In this document: positions 46,745-56,481 of the stretch, one piece after another | How positions within the stretch are numbered: position 1 is the first letter of the stretch | Layout of the letters: each line of letters starts with the position of its first letter | Assembly: GCF_007692705.1 (NCBI RefSeq) | Contig: NZ_REBN01000201.1 | Span: forward strand, 27,150-91,149 | DNA from: Mongoliibacter sp. | GTDB lineage: Bacteria; Bacteroidota; Bacteroidia; Cytophagales; Cyclobacteriaceae | DNA: 64,000 nt | Reading direction: 5' to 3' | Translations under genes and position numbers: made by a program | The notes under the pieces: generated by a model | What the model was told of the DNA's origin: nothing | The model's input: the letters and a program-made list of their open reading frames with translations, nothing else | Databases searched by the model: none

Positions 46745-48103
46745 TTATCCCTTTTTCACCTTTAAAGACGTCCCCTCAGTACTGATGATCTTTACTTTTT
46801 CACCTTTATCTATGAATTCGCCTCTGGAATAAGCATCATAGACCTCACCTTCAATTTCTATCTTTCCACTAGGCATCAATCTAGTATGTGCAATTCCTTC
46901 TTTGCCCATTAGGTCATCACCATAAGAAGTAGAGGTGTACCCTTCGTCCCTCCTCTGGGTAGAAGCCAAGGCTATAGAACTAAATGCACTCCATTGATTT
47001 ACTTTTGGTGCAAAAAAGAATATGAGTCCAATGGCTGTCACAGCAGCAAGAATGACTGTAAGGAGTGCTGCAAAAAGATCTCCTGAAGGCACAAAAGTGA
47101 AATCAAAAGCATCATTGGGTACCATACCCAAGGTCAGTCCTGTAAGTATGCCGATTATTCCCAAAATCCCAAAAACCCCAAAACCCGGGAGTACAAATAC
47201 CTCTACCAAAAGTAATATACAGCCCAAAATAAAGACTGCAATCTCCCAGTTTTGAGCCAAGCCAATCAGGTAATAAGGTATAAAATATAACACTATGGCA
47301 ATAATGGATGCTGCTAAAGGAAAGCCTACCCCAGGTGTCTGAATTTCAAAGTATATTCCGGCAAAAATAATCAGTATCAAAAACCCGCTAACAGCCGGAT
47401 TCAAGAAAAAGGCAATTATATTTTCTGCACTTGAGGTTTTGTATTCAATGAGTTCAAAATCTTCTATTCCCTGCTTGGCAATTACTTCTTCTAAAGAATT
47501 CGCCTGTCCTTCAGAAAATCCATTTGCGATCGCCTCAGAAACTGAAAATGTGATGACTGTGCCTTTTTCACTTACCCCTTCAACTTCCAGCTTTTCATCT
47601 ACCATGGCCTCAGCAATTTTAGGATCTCTTCCTTTTGCTTCCGCGGTACTCCTCATCATGGAGCGCATGTAAGATTGGTACTTGTCAGGAGCAGCATCTC
47701 CTCCGCCACCCATAACTACTGTTGCTGCCCCAATACTCGCTCCTGGAGCCATATAAATGCTATCACAGGCAATGGAAATTAAGGCTCCAGCTGAAGCAGC
47801 GTCTTTATTGATCCAAACATGAATTGGTTTTTTTTCCTCCAATATCATGGTCCTGATGTCATCAGCATCATTTACCGCTCCACCATAGGTATCCATTTCA
47901 ATAATGATCAAGTCTGCTTTTTTATCTTTTGCATCCTCTAAAGCCAACCTGACTTTTCTATTCATTCTTGGATCAATATTGTCATCTATTTTGAAAGTAT
48001 AGACCTTTTTGATACCAGATTCCAAACTATCGGCCTCCTGAGCCAAAAGTGAAAAAGGTAAAAGTAAAAAAGAAAAAATCAGGGTTAACAGAACTTGCTT
48101 CAT
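46745..48103 (-). CDS. NfeD-family membrane serine protease (ClpP class)
   Basis: The 452-residue product has a signal peptide ending SLLAQ. The N-terminal ClpP/SppA-like domain has EMDTYGGAVNDADDIRT and the nucleophile region AASAGALIS with S104. GASIGAATVV follows. Four to five membrane spans lie at about 235-375. The C-terminal OB-fold NfeDC domain contains GKIEIEGEVYDAYSRGE and VKIISTEGTSLKVKK. Long NfeD proteins cleave stomatin-type substrates, and the usual partner gene (SPFH/stomatin) is not adjacent here. It is convergent with the M19-like gene across a 162-bp gap. Confidence 0.92.
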   Translation of the reverse strand: MKQVLLTLIFSFLLLPFSLLAQEADSLESGIKKVYTFKIDDNIDPRMNRKVRLALEDAKDKKADLIIIEMDTYGGAVNDADDIRTMILEEKKPIHVWINKDAASAGALISIACDSIYMAPGASIGAATVVMGGGGDAAPDKYQSYMRSMMRSTAEAKGRDPKIAEAMVDEKLEVEGVSEKGTVITFSVSEAIANGFSEGQANSLEEVIAKQGIEDFELIEYKTSSAENIIAFFLNPAVSGFLILIIFAGIYFEIQTPGVGFPLAASIIAIVLYFIPYYLIGLAQNWEIAVFILGCILLLVEVFVLPGFGVFGILGIIGILTGLTLGMVPNDAFDFTFVPSGDLFAALLTVILAAVTAIGLIFFFAPKVNQWSAFSSIALASTQRRDEGYTSTSYGDDLMGKEGIAHTRLMPSGKIEIEGEVYDAYSRGEFIDKGEKVKIISTEGTSLKVKKG

Positions 48104-48272
48104 TGAATTTTGATTTGATAATTGAAATATAGTAATAATCGTGGATATCCTAATTTCGGGATTGCCGTTATACGCATATAAGGGAAACCAATCTCCCTAT
48201 TGCTTGTTCATTTCCTTGCAATTGATAAAATTAATCTGAAATTTGTGCGTAAATATTACCCCATTTAAGTTT

Positions 48273-49469
48273 ATGAAGAAATTATTGGTTCTCAGTTTTG
48301 CATTTCTTTCAATCTACCAAGTAAATGCCATGGAAATAGTCCCCATGGACTCAGTAGGTGTTGAAAAGGTCGGTGACAAGACCTTTATCATCCACGAGGT
48401 CGGGCAAGGCGAGACGCTTTTTGGGATTTCCAGAAGGTACGAAGTAGCAGTTAACGATCTCCTCCAGAACAACAGCAAGTTGCAGGAAGGATTGAAAATG
48501 GGTCAGAGGGTCAGAATCCCTTATGTGGAAAAGGAGGCATTGCCTGAAGGTTCCACTTTACATAAAGTGGCACCCGGTGAAACTCTTTTTGCCATTTCAA
48601 AAAGATACAATGCCTCTGTTAGTGAGGTTATGGAATGGAATAGTCTTAAAGGAAATGACCTGAGTGTAGGTCAAGCTTTGGTAATTAAAAATCAAAAAGC
48701 AGCAGAGACAAAACCTGCCGAGCCTGTGGCAGCAAGCCCACAGCCAGCCGCTAATCCTGCCCAAAGCAGTACATCCAAGGAAACTGCCAAGACAAGTCCG
48801 CCTCCGATGGAAAAGCCAAAAGAAGAGATAAAAGCTGAAGTGAAGAAGGAAACTCCCGCTCCACAAACAGCATCGCCGAGCCAACCTGCTCCCGCAGCAT
48901 CAAAAGCGACTCCAAATACTTCTAAAGCACTTCCAGGCGATTGGATTACCCATACGGTAGAACAAGGGGAAACTTTGTTTTCCATAGCCAAAAAATATGA
49001 AGCACGAATTGATGATGTCATTTCATGGAATGCACTTTCATCAAATAACCTTGCGGCTGGTCAGAAGCTCAAAGTGGGAAGAGAACCTGCAGAATCTTCA
49101 AAAGTACCGGTAGTATCCTCTTCAGTTCCCATTGTAGTCAACAATGAGAAAAAAGAAGGTGAGTTAGTCAGTAATGAAAAGGAAGAGGAAGAAAGTACTG
49201 CATACAAAAATGTGAAGCAGACAGGTTTAGCGGAGGTAATTGAAGGAACAGGGAACCATAAGAAATACCTGGTACTTCACAGAGATGCACCAGTTGGTAC
49301 CATAATGAGAGTAAGGAACGAGGAAAATGATCAAACTATTTTTGCCAGGGTGGTAGGGAAGCTTCCTGACACAGGAGACAACAACCGTTTGGTTATCAAA
49401 TTATCCAAAGCTGCTTATGATCAATTGAGAGCTGTGAATTCTAGGTTTCCGGTAGAAATATCATATTGA
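48273..49469 (+). CDS. Secreted triple-LysM protein with RlpA-like DPBB domain
   Basis: The product has 398 residues from the ATG at 48273. An in-frame TTG at 48243 would put ten residues ahead of the signal peptide MKKLLVLSFAFLSIYQVNA. LysM repeats lie at about 39-83, 95-138 and 225-268, each with GETLFxI and a terminal VGQ/AGQ motif. Between repeats 2 and 3 is a Pro/Ala/Lys-rich linker (about 141-222). The C-terminal region (318-396), with YLVLHRDAPVGTIMRVRN and VKQTGLAEVIEGTG, resembles the RlpA-like double-psi beta barrel. It is likely a periplasmic peptidoglycan-binding protein. It is divergent from nfeD. Confidence 0.85.
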   Translation: MKKLLVLSFAFLSIYQVNAMEIVPMDSVGVEKVGDKTFIIHEVGQGETLFGISRRYEVAVNDLLQNNSKLQEGLKMGQRVRIPYVEKEALPEGSTLHKVAPGETLFAISKRYNASVSEVMEWNSLKGNDLSVGQALVIKNQKAAETKPAEPVAASPQPAANPAQSSTSKETAKTSPPPMEKPKEEIKAEVKKETPAPQTASPSQPAPAASKATPNTSKALPGDWITHTVEQGETLFSIAKKYEARIDDVISWNALSSNNLAAGQKLKVGREPAESSKVPVVSSSVPIVVNNEKKEGELVSNEKEEEESTAYKNVKQTGLAEVIEGTGNHKKYLVLHRDAPVGTIMRVRNEENDQTIFARVVGKLPDTGDNNRLVIKLSKAAYDQLRAVNSRFPVEISY

Positions 49470-49486
49470 TGTACAATGAAATTCGT

Positions 49487-49526
49487 TTAAAAGCCTGATC
49501 AAAATACTTTTAGATCAGGCTTTTTC
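49487..49526 (+). terminator. Terminator of the LysM gene
   Basis: The 12-bp stem AAAAGCCTGATC / GATCAGGCTTTT with a 12-nt loop is followed by a T-run. Confidence 0.85.
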
Positions 49527-49548
49527 ATGGGCAGACACTTGGCCTGCT

Positions 49549-49580
49549 TTTGTTAATTCCACTCCCAGCACCTACCTTTG
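49549..49580 (+). promoter_or_regulatory. Bacteroidetes promoter, TTTG-N20-TACCTTTG
   Basis: -33 TTTG at 49549-49552 and -7 TACCTTTG at 49573-49580 are separated by exactly 20 nt. Transcription would start near 49586, supporting the ATG at 49599 over the TTG at 49590. Confidence 0.65.
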
Positions 49581-49598
49581 TAGAAGTATTTGCTTCCT

Positions 49599-50156
49599 AT
49601 GAATAAAATTTCCATCATCTTTCATCATATTTTTCGCCATATCTGGAATGCGCTGTTTGTAATATCATATCCTGTCTTGGCTACTTTTGGCTTAATATTT
49701 ATTGGTGTGACTTACGTGTTTTCTGCATTGTCTAAAATACTTACCAAGATCAGACCTGAATCGGATGAATCAGAAAAAGTGTATCAAGGTGGCTGGGAAA
49801 TTCTTCCAAACACCAATAACTTACTTGAAGCCAAGGTCCATAAGCAGATTATGTTCGGACCCACCTGCTTCCAATTGAGAAGAAAAGATGGAGTCCCTTC
49901 CGTTTTGGAAGATTATATTTTCGGAGGTAAAGTGAGATTTATAGATGAAGGTGTATTACTGGAAAAATGGAATGCTTTGGATTCAAAAGATCTGCCAGAT
50001 TTTGATATTTGCCTTTATGATCCGGATAGTGACCGCTTGAATTCATTGACTAATATTAAGTGTTTTGATTGGCATTTGTCTGAGAGGGAAGAAAACAACT
50101 TGATGTTCAAATGGTTTGACGGCACACAGGGAGGAGAAGTTAAAGTAGCGCTTTAA
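49599..50156 (+). CDS. Hypothetical membrane-anchored protein
   Basis: The product has 185 residues from the ATG at 49599. Residues about 12-45 (IWNALFVISYPVLATFGLIF onward) form one or two membrane helices. The rest is soluble and rich in aromatic and acidic residues (GPTCFQLRRKDGVPSVLEDY, then FDWHLSEREENNLMFKWFDG). No family is recognised. The last base of its TAA is the first base of the DUF2400 ATG, so the two are translationally coupled. A conserved pairing, if found in relatives, would hint at its role. Confidence 0.65.
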   Translation: MNKISIIFHHIFRHIWNALFVISYPVLATFGLIFIGVTYVFSALSKILTKIRPESDESEKVYQGGWEILPNTNNLLEAKVHKQIMFGPTCFQLRRKDGVPSVLEDYIFGGKVRFIDEGVLLEKWNALDSKDLPDFDICLYDPDSDRLNSLTNIKCFDWHLSEREENNLMFKWFDGTQGGEVKVAL

Positions 50157-50920
50157 TGAATTTAAAAGAATTTTTGGATGCCAAAGTTGCGCAGTACAAT
50201 CAACCAGATTTTATAGAGCTGGATCCGATTTCAATCCCGCATCGCTTTTCCAAAAAAGAAGATATAGAGATTACTGCTTTTTTTTCAGCTACATTGGCTT
50301 GGGGCCAAAGGAAAACTATCATCAATAAATGTTTGGAGCTTTTCCAAATGATGGATAATGCTCCATATGAGTTTATGATGCACCATCAGGATACTGACCT
50401 AAAGCCATTATTGGCATTTAAGCACAGGACCTTCAATGATATTGATACCTTATATTTTGTAGCATTCTTTTCGTGGTTTTATAGGAATCACAAAAGTCTT
50501 GAAGAAGCATTTATTGTAGGTTGGCACGATGGTCAGGATGTGATGGCAACGTTACTTTCCAATTTCCATAATTTCTTTTTTCAGTTGTCAGATGCTCCGC
50601 AGCGAACCCGTAAGCACGTAGCAACCCCCCAAAGAAAAGCAGCTTGTAAACGTATCAATATGTTTTTGAGGTGGATGGTAAGGAAGGACAAAAATGGAGT
50701 AGATTTTGGAATTTGGAATAAGATCAAACCATATCAACTGATATGTCCCTGTGACCTGCACGTGGATAGAGTGGGTAGAAAACTAGGACTGATCACCCGT
50801 AAACAAACCGACTGGTGGACTGCACAGGAATTGACTGCGGAGCTGAGAAAATTTGACCAAGCTGATCCGGTGAAATATGACTTTGCACTTTTTGGACTGG
50901 GCGTGGAGGAAAAGTTTTAA
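50156..50920 (+). CDS. TIGR02757 / DUF2400 family protein
   Basis: The 254-residue soluble protein has FFSATLAWGQRKTIINKCLE (43-62), then FKHRTFNDIDTLYFVAFF and the C-terminal CPCDLHVDRVGRKLGLI with FALFGLGVEEKF. This pattern defines TIGR02757/DUF2400. The helical layout and the CPCDLHVDR block resemble DNA-glycosylase-like HhH folds, but the function is not established. It overlaps the preceding gene by 1 bp. Confidence 0.88.
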   Translation: MNLKEFLDAKVAQYNQPDFIELDPISIPHRFSKKEDIEITAFFSATLAWGQRKTIINKCLELFQMMDNAPYEFMMHHQDTDLKPLLAFKHRTFNDIDTLYFVAFFSWFYRNHKSLEEAFIVGWHDGQDVMATLLSNFHNFFFQLSDAPQRTRKHVATPQRKAACKRINMFLRWMVRKDKNGVDFGIWNKIKPYQLICPCDLHVDRVGRKLGLITRKQTDWWTAQELTAELRKFDQADPVKYDFALFGLGVEEKF

Positions 50921-50962
50921 GTTTTAGAAGTATTAACCGATAAACAATACAAAACGAGCATA

Positions 50963-50995
50963 AAAAAATCCCTGACCAGCAAGTCAGGGATTTTG
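50963..50995. terminator. Bidirectional terminator (DUF2400 / BNR genes)
   Basis: The 10-bp stem AATCCCTGAC / GTCAGGGATT has a 6-nt loop. The T-run is longer on the minus strand (downstream of the BNR gene), so it probably serves both transcripts. Confidence 0.75.
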
Positions 50996-51075
50996 ATTAA
51001 TGGATATTTCAATCAAAGTTTTCCTTATTTGATAATAAGTCAACTATGAGTGAGTGAATATCGAAATCCTATACT

Positions 51076-54000
51076 TTAATTGATTTCCACTTTCTCAATT
51101 TCTTTGAAAATATCAATTGGAGTCGACTTGACTTTTTCCTGAAAGCTCTTCCATTCTCCCTGAATAAACCCACTCCATACTTCAATTGCTTCTTGAGCAC
51201 TTTCCTTAGCATGATCCAAGAGACGTTTTTCGGTCGCTCCCGGTGCCGAATAGGATGAGCCGGCATAGCTTCTTGGTGCATAGAGCCTGTTCATGGTGGT
51301 AGGGAAGAGATTTCTTATAATTCCCTGACCTTCCATGGTAGGGCCATAAAAGGCCTCCCTGGTTTTGTCAATGTCCTTTTTGATTTCTTTAGCTGCTTCA
51401 TTGAGTGCTTTTATTTCTTCACCCTCTAAGTCCTTGGTATAGGCAAGGATTTTATCAACGGTTTCCTTAGCTTCCTCAAGTTGCCTTGTAGCTTTCATTA
51501 CCTCTGCACCTAATTGCTCCACAGATTTGACAAATGTTTCTCTGGCGCGTAAATCTGCTAAGCTTGTTTCGATCCTAGGATCTGTATTGACATTAATGGA
51601 AGTTTCTGAACTTTCATCACCATAACTAAACATTACCTTATAGGTACCAGGCAGTGCAGGCCCTCCACTTGGCTCATTGAATCCAGATCGATTTCCTCCT
51701 CTTGTTCCTCCTCTTCCCATTGGAATATCCACAGAAGATTTACGGTCAAGGTTCCAAATGATTCGGTTTACACCATGTTTTGGGATAGTTTTTAGTGTTC
51801 TGATTTGCTCGCCTGATGAATCAAATATTGCTACAGTCACAGTATCATACTTTTCCTTTCCGGGATCATTAAGAATAAAGTGAAGCCTTCCACCAAATGC
51901 TCTGTTTTCTCCTGCATACTTACCGTCAGCGGGGAATCTCTCGCCATGTGGCTGATGGATTTCAGCTTGATAGGCATCAGATGGCTCAATTGCTGTTATT
52001 ATTGAAGATGGGGCTTTTCCTTGATTTTTGGCAAATGCCCTCAATGGTCTGATATCGTCGAGGACATAAATGGATCTTCCAAAAGTACCTATGACCAAGT
52101 CAGCCTCTCTTTCCTGAATTACCATGTCATAAGTGGATACTGCATTAGGATAGCCATGCCTCCATTGGTTCCATGTTTTGGCGCCATCAAAGCTTAGATA
52201 AAGGCCAAATTCAGTACCTAGAAATACGAGATTTGCTTCTTCTGGATCCTGAACCATTGAAATGGTATAGCCCCAAACTTTGGAGTCATCAACAATCCTT
52301 TCGTAGCTGTTGCCATAATCTTTGGTACGGTATGCATAAGCTGAAAAATCATTGTTTCTGTAATTATTGGCAATTATCCAGGCCTCACCTGCGTCATATT
52401 TGGACGCTTGAATTTGTGGAATCCAACTGGCCTTTGGCAAGCCTGTCAATTTAGATGAGGTATTGTTCCAGGTTTTACCACCATCCATGGTTACCTGCAC
52501 ATTGCCGTCATCTGTTCCTACCCAGATGACATCAGGATTAATTGGGCTTGGAGCAATCGTAATTATTGTAGTGTGATTTTCTGCCCCTGTAATATCATAA
52601 GTCAGCCCACCTGTTTCCTGTTGTTTTTGTTTCTCTGGATCATTTGTTGTCAGGTCAGGGGAAATGATCTCCCAAGTCTCACCCCTATCAGTACTCTTAT
52701 GTAGGAACTGGCTACCGTAGTAAATCGTACCGGCATCATGTGTGGACTGCGCAAGTGCAGCATTCCAATTGAACCTAAGGAAAACATCCTTGTCAGGATG
52801 TGTAGGTTTGATGACCCTATTGTGTCCTGTGAGCTTGTCAAAACGAGTGATATTCCCTCCTTGAGACATTGAATATCCATATCTTGAGTCTTCAGGATCG
52901 GATACCACATCAAAGCCATCTCCAAACTGGATTTCTTGCCAGTAGGTATTTCTGATACCGTCCCTTCTCCAAACGTAAGCAGGTCCTACCCAACTTCCAT
53001 TATCCTGAAGACCTCCATAAATATTATACGGGAGCTCATTGTCTACATTGATATGATACCATTGTCCTACGGGTATGTTTTCTGCAAAATACCAAGTTTT
53101 GCCTCCATCTCTCGTGATGTTCAATCCCCCATCATTTCCATCCACCATAAAGTTGGGGTCGTGAGGGTTGATGTACCAAGCATGATGGTCAGGGTGCACA
53201 CCCTGATAGGTAAGAAGTTGTTCAAAGGTTCTTCCTCCATCCTCTGTCATTCCCACTCTTGAATACAGGGTGTAAAGCCTGTCTGGGTTTTTTGGATCTG
53301 CGTGGATTTCAAAGTAATAAAAAGGTCTGTCTCCTATTTCTGGTTTATCATTGACCATTTTAAAACTGTCTCCACCATCATTCGAAACATACAGTGCATT
53401 TTTAGAAGATTCGACCAATGCATAGACCTTTTCACTATTCGCTTTGGATATGGCAAGTCCCATTCTTCCGAGTTCACCTTTCGGTAATCCATTTTTCTCA
53501 TCCAGTTTTTTCCAATTGTCTCCACCATCATGAGTCACGTATAAGCCTGATGATGGGCCACCTGATTCAAAAAACCAAGGATATCTCCTGTGCTGCCACA
53601 TATTGACGAAAAGCTTGTTTGGGTTATTTTGGTCCATAATCATTTCTCCCACACCTGTTTTCGTGTCTGTATAAAGGATTTTTTCCCAAGTTTTTCCACC
53701 ATCTGTGGTTTTATAGACACCTCTTTCTTCGTGTTCACCCCATGGTGATCCTATTGCTCCCACAAACACCGTGTTTGGGTCATCCGGGTGTACAATGATT
53801 CTATGCACAGCTCTGGTTTTTTCCAAGCCCATCAATTCCCAGGTTTTTCCGGCATCTAAAGAGCGATAAACCCCATATCCCATATTGAGAGAGTTTCTTG
53901 GGTTGCCTTCACCTGTACCCAGCCAAATGATATTTGGATTTTTTTGGTAAATGGAAATAGCTCCAATCGAATGGACTTTTTCTTCATCAAAAATAGGAGT

Positions 54001-54264
54001 CCAAGAAATGCCACCCGAAGTGGACTTCCATAAGCCACCTGATGCAGATCCTGCATAAATAATATTAGGGTTATCATCTACAGCGTCCACTGCAGTGATC
54101 CTGCCACTCATGCCAGCAGGGCCTACAGCTCTGGCTTTCATTACTTCAAATTGGGACATGTCTACCTGCTGAGCTAAAAGAGGTGATTGGGTTCCACCTA
54201 TCAAAAGCAGGAAAAAGCATGAAGCCCAAAAAAGGATCTTGCTTAAGTAAAGTTTTGTTTCCAT
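51076..54264 (-). CDS. Secreted BNR/YVTN-type beta-propeller protein (VPS10/sortilin-like repeats)
   Basis: The product has 1062 residues with a signal peptide ending SPLLAQ. Asp-box (BNR) repeats of the form S-x-D-x-G-x-T-W recur along about 50-730, for example STSGGISWTPIF, SLDAGKTWEL, TTDGGKTWEKIL, DGGDNWKKL, DGGKTWYFAE and MDGGKTWNNT. Two propellers of the GH74/sortilin fold are likely. After about 760 comes an immunoglobulin-like segment (YKVMFSYGDESSETSINVNT) and a helical C-terminal region. Such proteins are common in Cytophagales, and catalytic activity is not established. No T9SS C-terminal signal is obvious. Confidence 0.85.
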   Translation of the reverse strand: METKLYLSKILFWASCFFLLLIGGTQSPLLAQQVDMSQFEVMKARAVGPAGMSGRITAVDAVDDNPNIIYAGSASGGLWKSTSGGISWTPIFDEEKVHSIGAISIYQKNPNIIWLGTGEGNPRNSLNMGYGVYRSLDAGKTWELMGLEKTRAVHRIIVHPDDPNTVFVGAIGSPWGEHEERGVYKTTDGGKTWEKILYTDTKTGVGEMIMDQNNPNKLFVNMWQHRRYPWFFESGGPSSGLYVTHDGGDNWKKLDEKNGLPKGELGRMGLAISKANSEKVYALVESSKNALYVSNDGGDSFKMVNDKPEIGDRPFYYFEIHADPKNPDRLYTLYSRVGMTEDGGRTFEQLLTYQGVHPDHHAWYINPHDPNFMVDGNDGGLNITRDGGKTWYFAENIPVGQWYHINVDNELPYNIYGGLQDNGSWVGPAYVWRRDGIRNTYWQEIQFGDGFDVVSDPEDSRYGYSMSQGGNITRFDKLTGHNRVIKPTHPDKDVFLRFNWNAALAQSTHDAGTIYYGSQFLHKSTDRGETWEIISPDLTTNDPEKQKQQETGGLTYDITGAENHTTIITIAPSPINPDVIWVGTDDGNVQVTMDGGKTWNNTSSKLTGLPKASWIPQIQASKYDAGEAWIIANNYRNNDFSAYAYRTKDYGNSYERIVDDSKVWGYTISMVQDPEEANLVFLGTEFGLYLSFDGAKTWNQWRHGYPNAVSTYDMVIQEREADLVIGTFGRSIYVLDDIRPLRAFAKNQGKAPSSIITAIEPSDAYQAEIHQPHGERFPADGKYAGENRAFGGRLHFILNDPGKEKYDTVTVAIFDSSGEQIRTLKTIPKHGVNRIIWNLDRKSSVDIPMGRGGTRGGNRSGFNEPSGGPALPGTYKVMFSYGDESSETSINVNTDPRIETSLADLRARETFVKSVEQLGAEVMKATRQLEEAKETVDKILAYTKDLEGEEIKALNEAAKEIKKDIDKTREAFYGPTMEGQGIIRNLFPTTMNRLYAPRSYAGSSYSAPGATEKRLLDHAKESAQEAIEVWSGFIQGEWKSFQEKVKSTPIDIFKEIEKVEIN

Positions 54265-54480
54265 GTATAAATGTTATTGTGTTGGTATTATATATCAAAT
54301 ACTTATATAAAAACCAATGAAAATATGTTTTTCATGCTAAAGGGAAAATATGGTTTTAAATGGTTTTTAAAGTTGTGTTGTTTTTGGCCCTAAAGATATA
54401 TTTTCTTTTTTCCGATTTTGATGACAGGTTTGGGCAGTTTAGCTTTTTGATTTATTTTACACGCAAAAACCAAATAACAC

Positions 54481-56346
54481 ATGATAAAGAGATTAGGGTT
54501 AAGTGTCTTTTTAATGACTTTGGCAGGAGTTTTTACTTTTGCTAATGCTCAAAAAGACCGCTGGCAACAGAAAGTAAAATATGAAATGGATGTCACGATG
54601 GATGTGGAATCCAATACGTATCAGGGAAAACAAAAATTACATTATATCAATAATTCTCCGGATACACTTTTTAGGGCATTTTATCATCTGTATTATAATG
54701 CTTTTCAGCCAAATAGCATGATGGATGTGAGGTCTAGGACAATTGCAGATCCAGACAGGAGAGTAGGGGATAGGATCAAAAACCTGACGCCTGAAGAAAT
54801 TGGAATTTTGGAGGTTAAAACCCTTAAAATGGAAGGTCAGGATGCAAAGTTTGTACATGAGGAAACAATTCTGGAGGTAGACTTACCAAGACCGATTTTG
54901 CCTGGTGAAACAGTAGTTTTTGATATGGATTTTGAGGGGCAGGTTCCATTACAGGTTAGAAGGGCTGGAAGAGATAATGCTGAAGATATTCGTTATTCTA
55001 TGGCACAATGGTATCCCAAAATGGCTGCCTACGATGTCAGAGGCTGGCATGCAAACCCTTACATCGGAAGGGAATTTTATGGGAATTTCGGTGAATTTGA
55101 TGTTAAAATCACCATAGACAAAGAGTATATCCTTGGTGGGACAGGCTATCTTCAAAATGCCAATGAAATCGGTCATGGTTATGAAGATGAGGGAGTAAAT
55201 TTGCCTTCACCAAGTGGGAAGACATTGACCTGGCATTTTTATGCTCCTGATGTTCATGATTTTATGTGGGCAGCTGATCCAAAATTCACCCATGACAAGT
55301 ATCAGATGGAAAATGGGCCCATGGTTCATTTGCTTTATGTGAAAAACGAAAAGACTGAAGAGAATTGGGGTAAGCTGATGGATTATACAGTAAATGCCAT
55401 CAGGTTTATGAGTGATAATTTTGGTGAATACCCGTATGATCAATATTCAGTGATTCAAGGAGGAGATGGAGGAATGGAATATCCTATGTCAACTTTGATC
55501 ACAGGACACAGAAACCTGAGAAGCTTGGTGGGCGTGACGGTTCATGAATTGATTCATAGCTGGTATTACGGAGTACTGGGATTCAATGAATCCTCAGAAC
55601 CTTGGCTGGATGAAGGCTTTACCACTTGGGGTACCAATGTGGTCATGGATGCTGTTTTTGATAAGAGCGAAAACTTTATTCAGGAAGGTAATTACAGGTC
55701 ATATTTCAGGTTGGCTTCAGCAGGTTATGAAGAGCCATTGACCACGCATGGAGATCATTACAACTTGAATTCTGCGTATGGTCCAGGTACCTATTCCAAA
55801 GGTGCTGTATTTGTAGAGCAGCTAGCATATATCATGGGAAAGAAAAACTTTGACCGAGCCATGTTGCGATTGTGGGATGAGTATAAATTTAAGCATCCAA
55901 ATGGAAATGACGTGATCAGGGTTATGGAAAAAACCAGTGGTTTGGAATTGGATTGGTATTACGACTATTTCATTGCCTCTACAAAAACCATTGATTATGG
56001 AGTCAAAAATGTTGAGGCTGCTGGTGAGAAGCGTACTAAAATATCTCTTGAAAGAGTCGGTTTGACACCCATGCCTTTGGACGTGGTGGTAACGTATCAA
56101 GACGGTAGCCAAGAAATGATTTATATGCCATTGGTGATCATGAGAGGTGAAAAGCCAGAAGAAGAAGGAATGCCTGAGCGGATAAAAACCCAAAAATGGC
56201 CTTGGACAAGTTTATCCACGGAAGTGACTATAGATAGGTCTATTTCTGAAATCAAATCAGTGGAAATCGATCCAAGTCAAAGATTGGCGGATATCAATAG
56301 AGCAAACAATAAATTTGAAGTTTCAGTGGAAATGGAAAAAAAATAA
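54481..56346 (+). CDS. Secreted M1-family aminopeptidase
   Basis: The 621-residue product has a signal peptide ending TFANAQ. The zinc site is HELIH (H355, E356, H359) with E378 after 18 residues, and the exopeptidase-type GGMEYP motif lies about 30 residues earlier. The N-terminal beta domain includes KQKLHYINNSPDTLFRAFYH, typical of the Bacteroidetes M1 peptidases annotated as M1 family metallopeptidase. It removes N-terminal residues from peptides in the periplasm or outside. It is divergent from the BNR gene with a 216-bp intergenic region and ends at a terminator. Confidence 0.95.
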   Translation: MIKRLGLSVFLMTLAGVFTFANAQKDRWQQKVKYEMDVTMDVESNTYQGKQKLHYINNSPDTLFRAFYHLYYNAFQPNSMMDVRSRTIADPDRRVGDRIKNLTPEEIGILEVKTLKMEGQDAKFVHEETILEVDLPRPILPGETVVFDMDFEGQVPLQVRRAGRDNAEDIRYSMAQWYPKMAAYDVRGWHANPYIGREFYGNFGEFDVKITIDKEYILGGTGYLQNANEIGHGYEDEGVNLPSPSGKTLTWHFYAPDVHDFMWAADPKFTHDKYQMENGPMVHLLYVKNEKTEENWGKLMDYTVNAIRFMSDNFGEYPYDQYSVIQGGDGGMEYPMSTLITGHRNLRSLVGVTVHELIHSWYYGVLGFNESSEPWLDEGFTTWGTNVVMDAVFDKSENFIQEGNYRSYFRLASAGYEEPLTTHGDHYNLNSAYGPGTYSKGAVFVEQLAYIMGKKNFDRAMLRLWDEYKFKHPNGNDVIRVMEKTSGLELDWYYDYFIASTKTIDYGVKNVEAAGEKRTKISLERVGLTPMPLDVVVTYQDGSQEMIYMPLVIMRGEKPEEEGMPERIKTQKWPWTSLSTEVTIDRSISEIKSVEIDPSQRLADINRANNKFEVSVEMEKK

Positions 56347-56368
56347 AATTAAAATTAAAAGGATAGTC

Positions 56369-56416
56369 CTATAAGCCGTTGGAGAGACATCTTCAGCGGC
56401 TTATTCATTTTTTCTT
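56369..56416 (+). terminator. Terminator of the M1 gene
   Basis: The stem ATAAGCCGTTG / CAGCGGCTTAT (one T-G pair) with a 13-nt loop is followed by TCATTTTTTCTT. Confidence 0.75.
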
Positions 56417-56481
56417 AACAAAGAGTTAGTTGTGTTTTGTTCGTTTACCTTTATTTTTACAATTCATAAGATGTTTATATA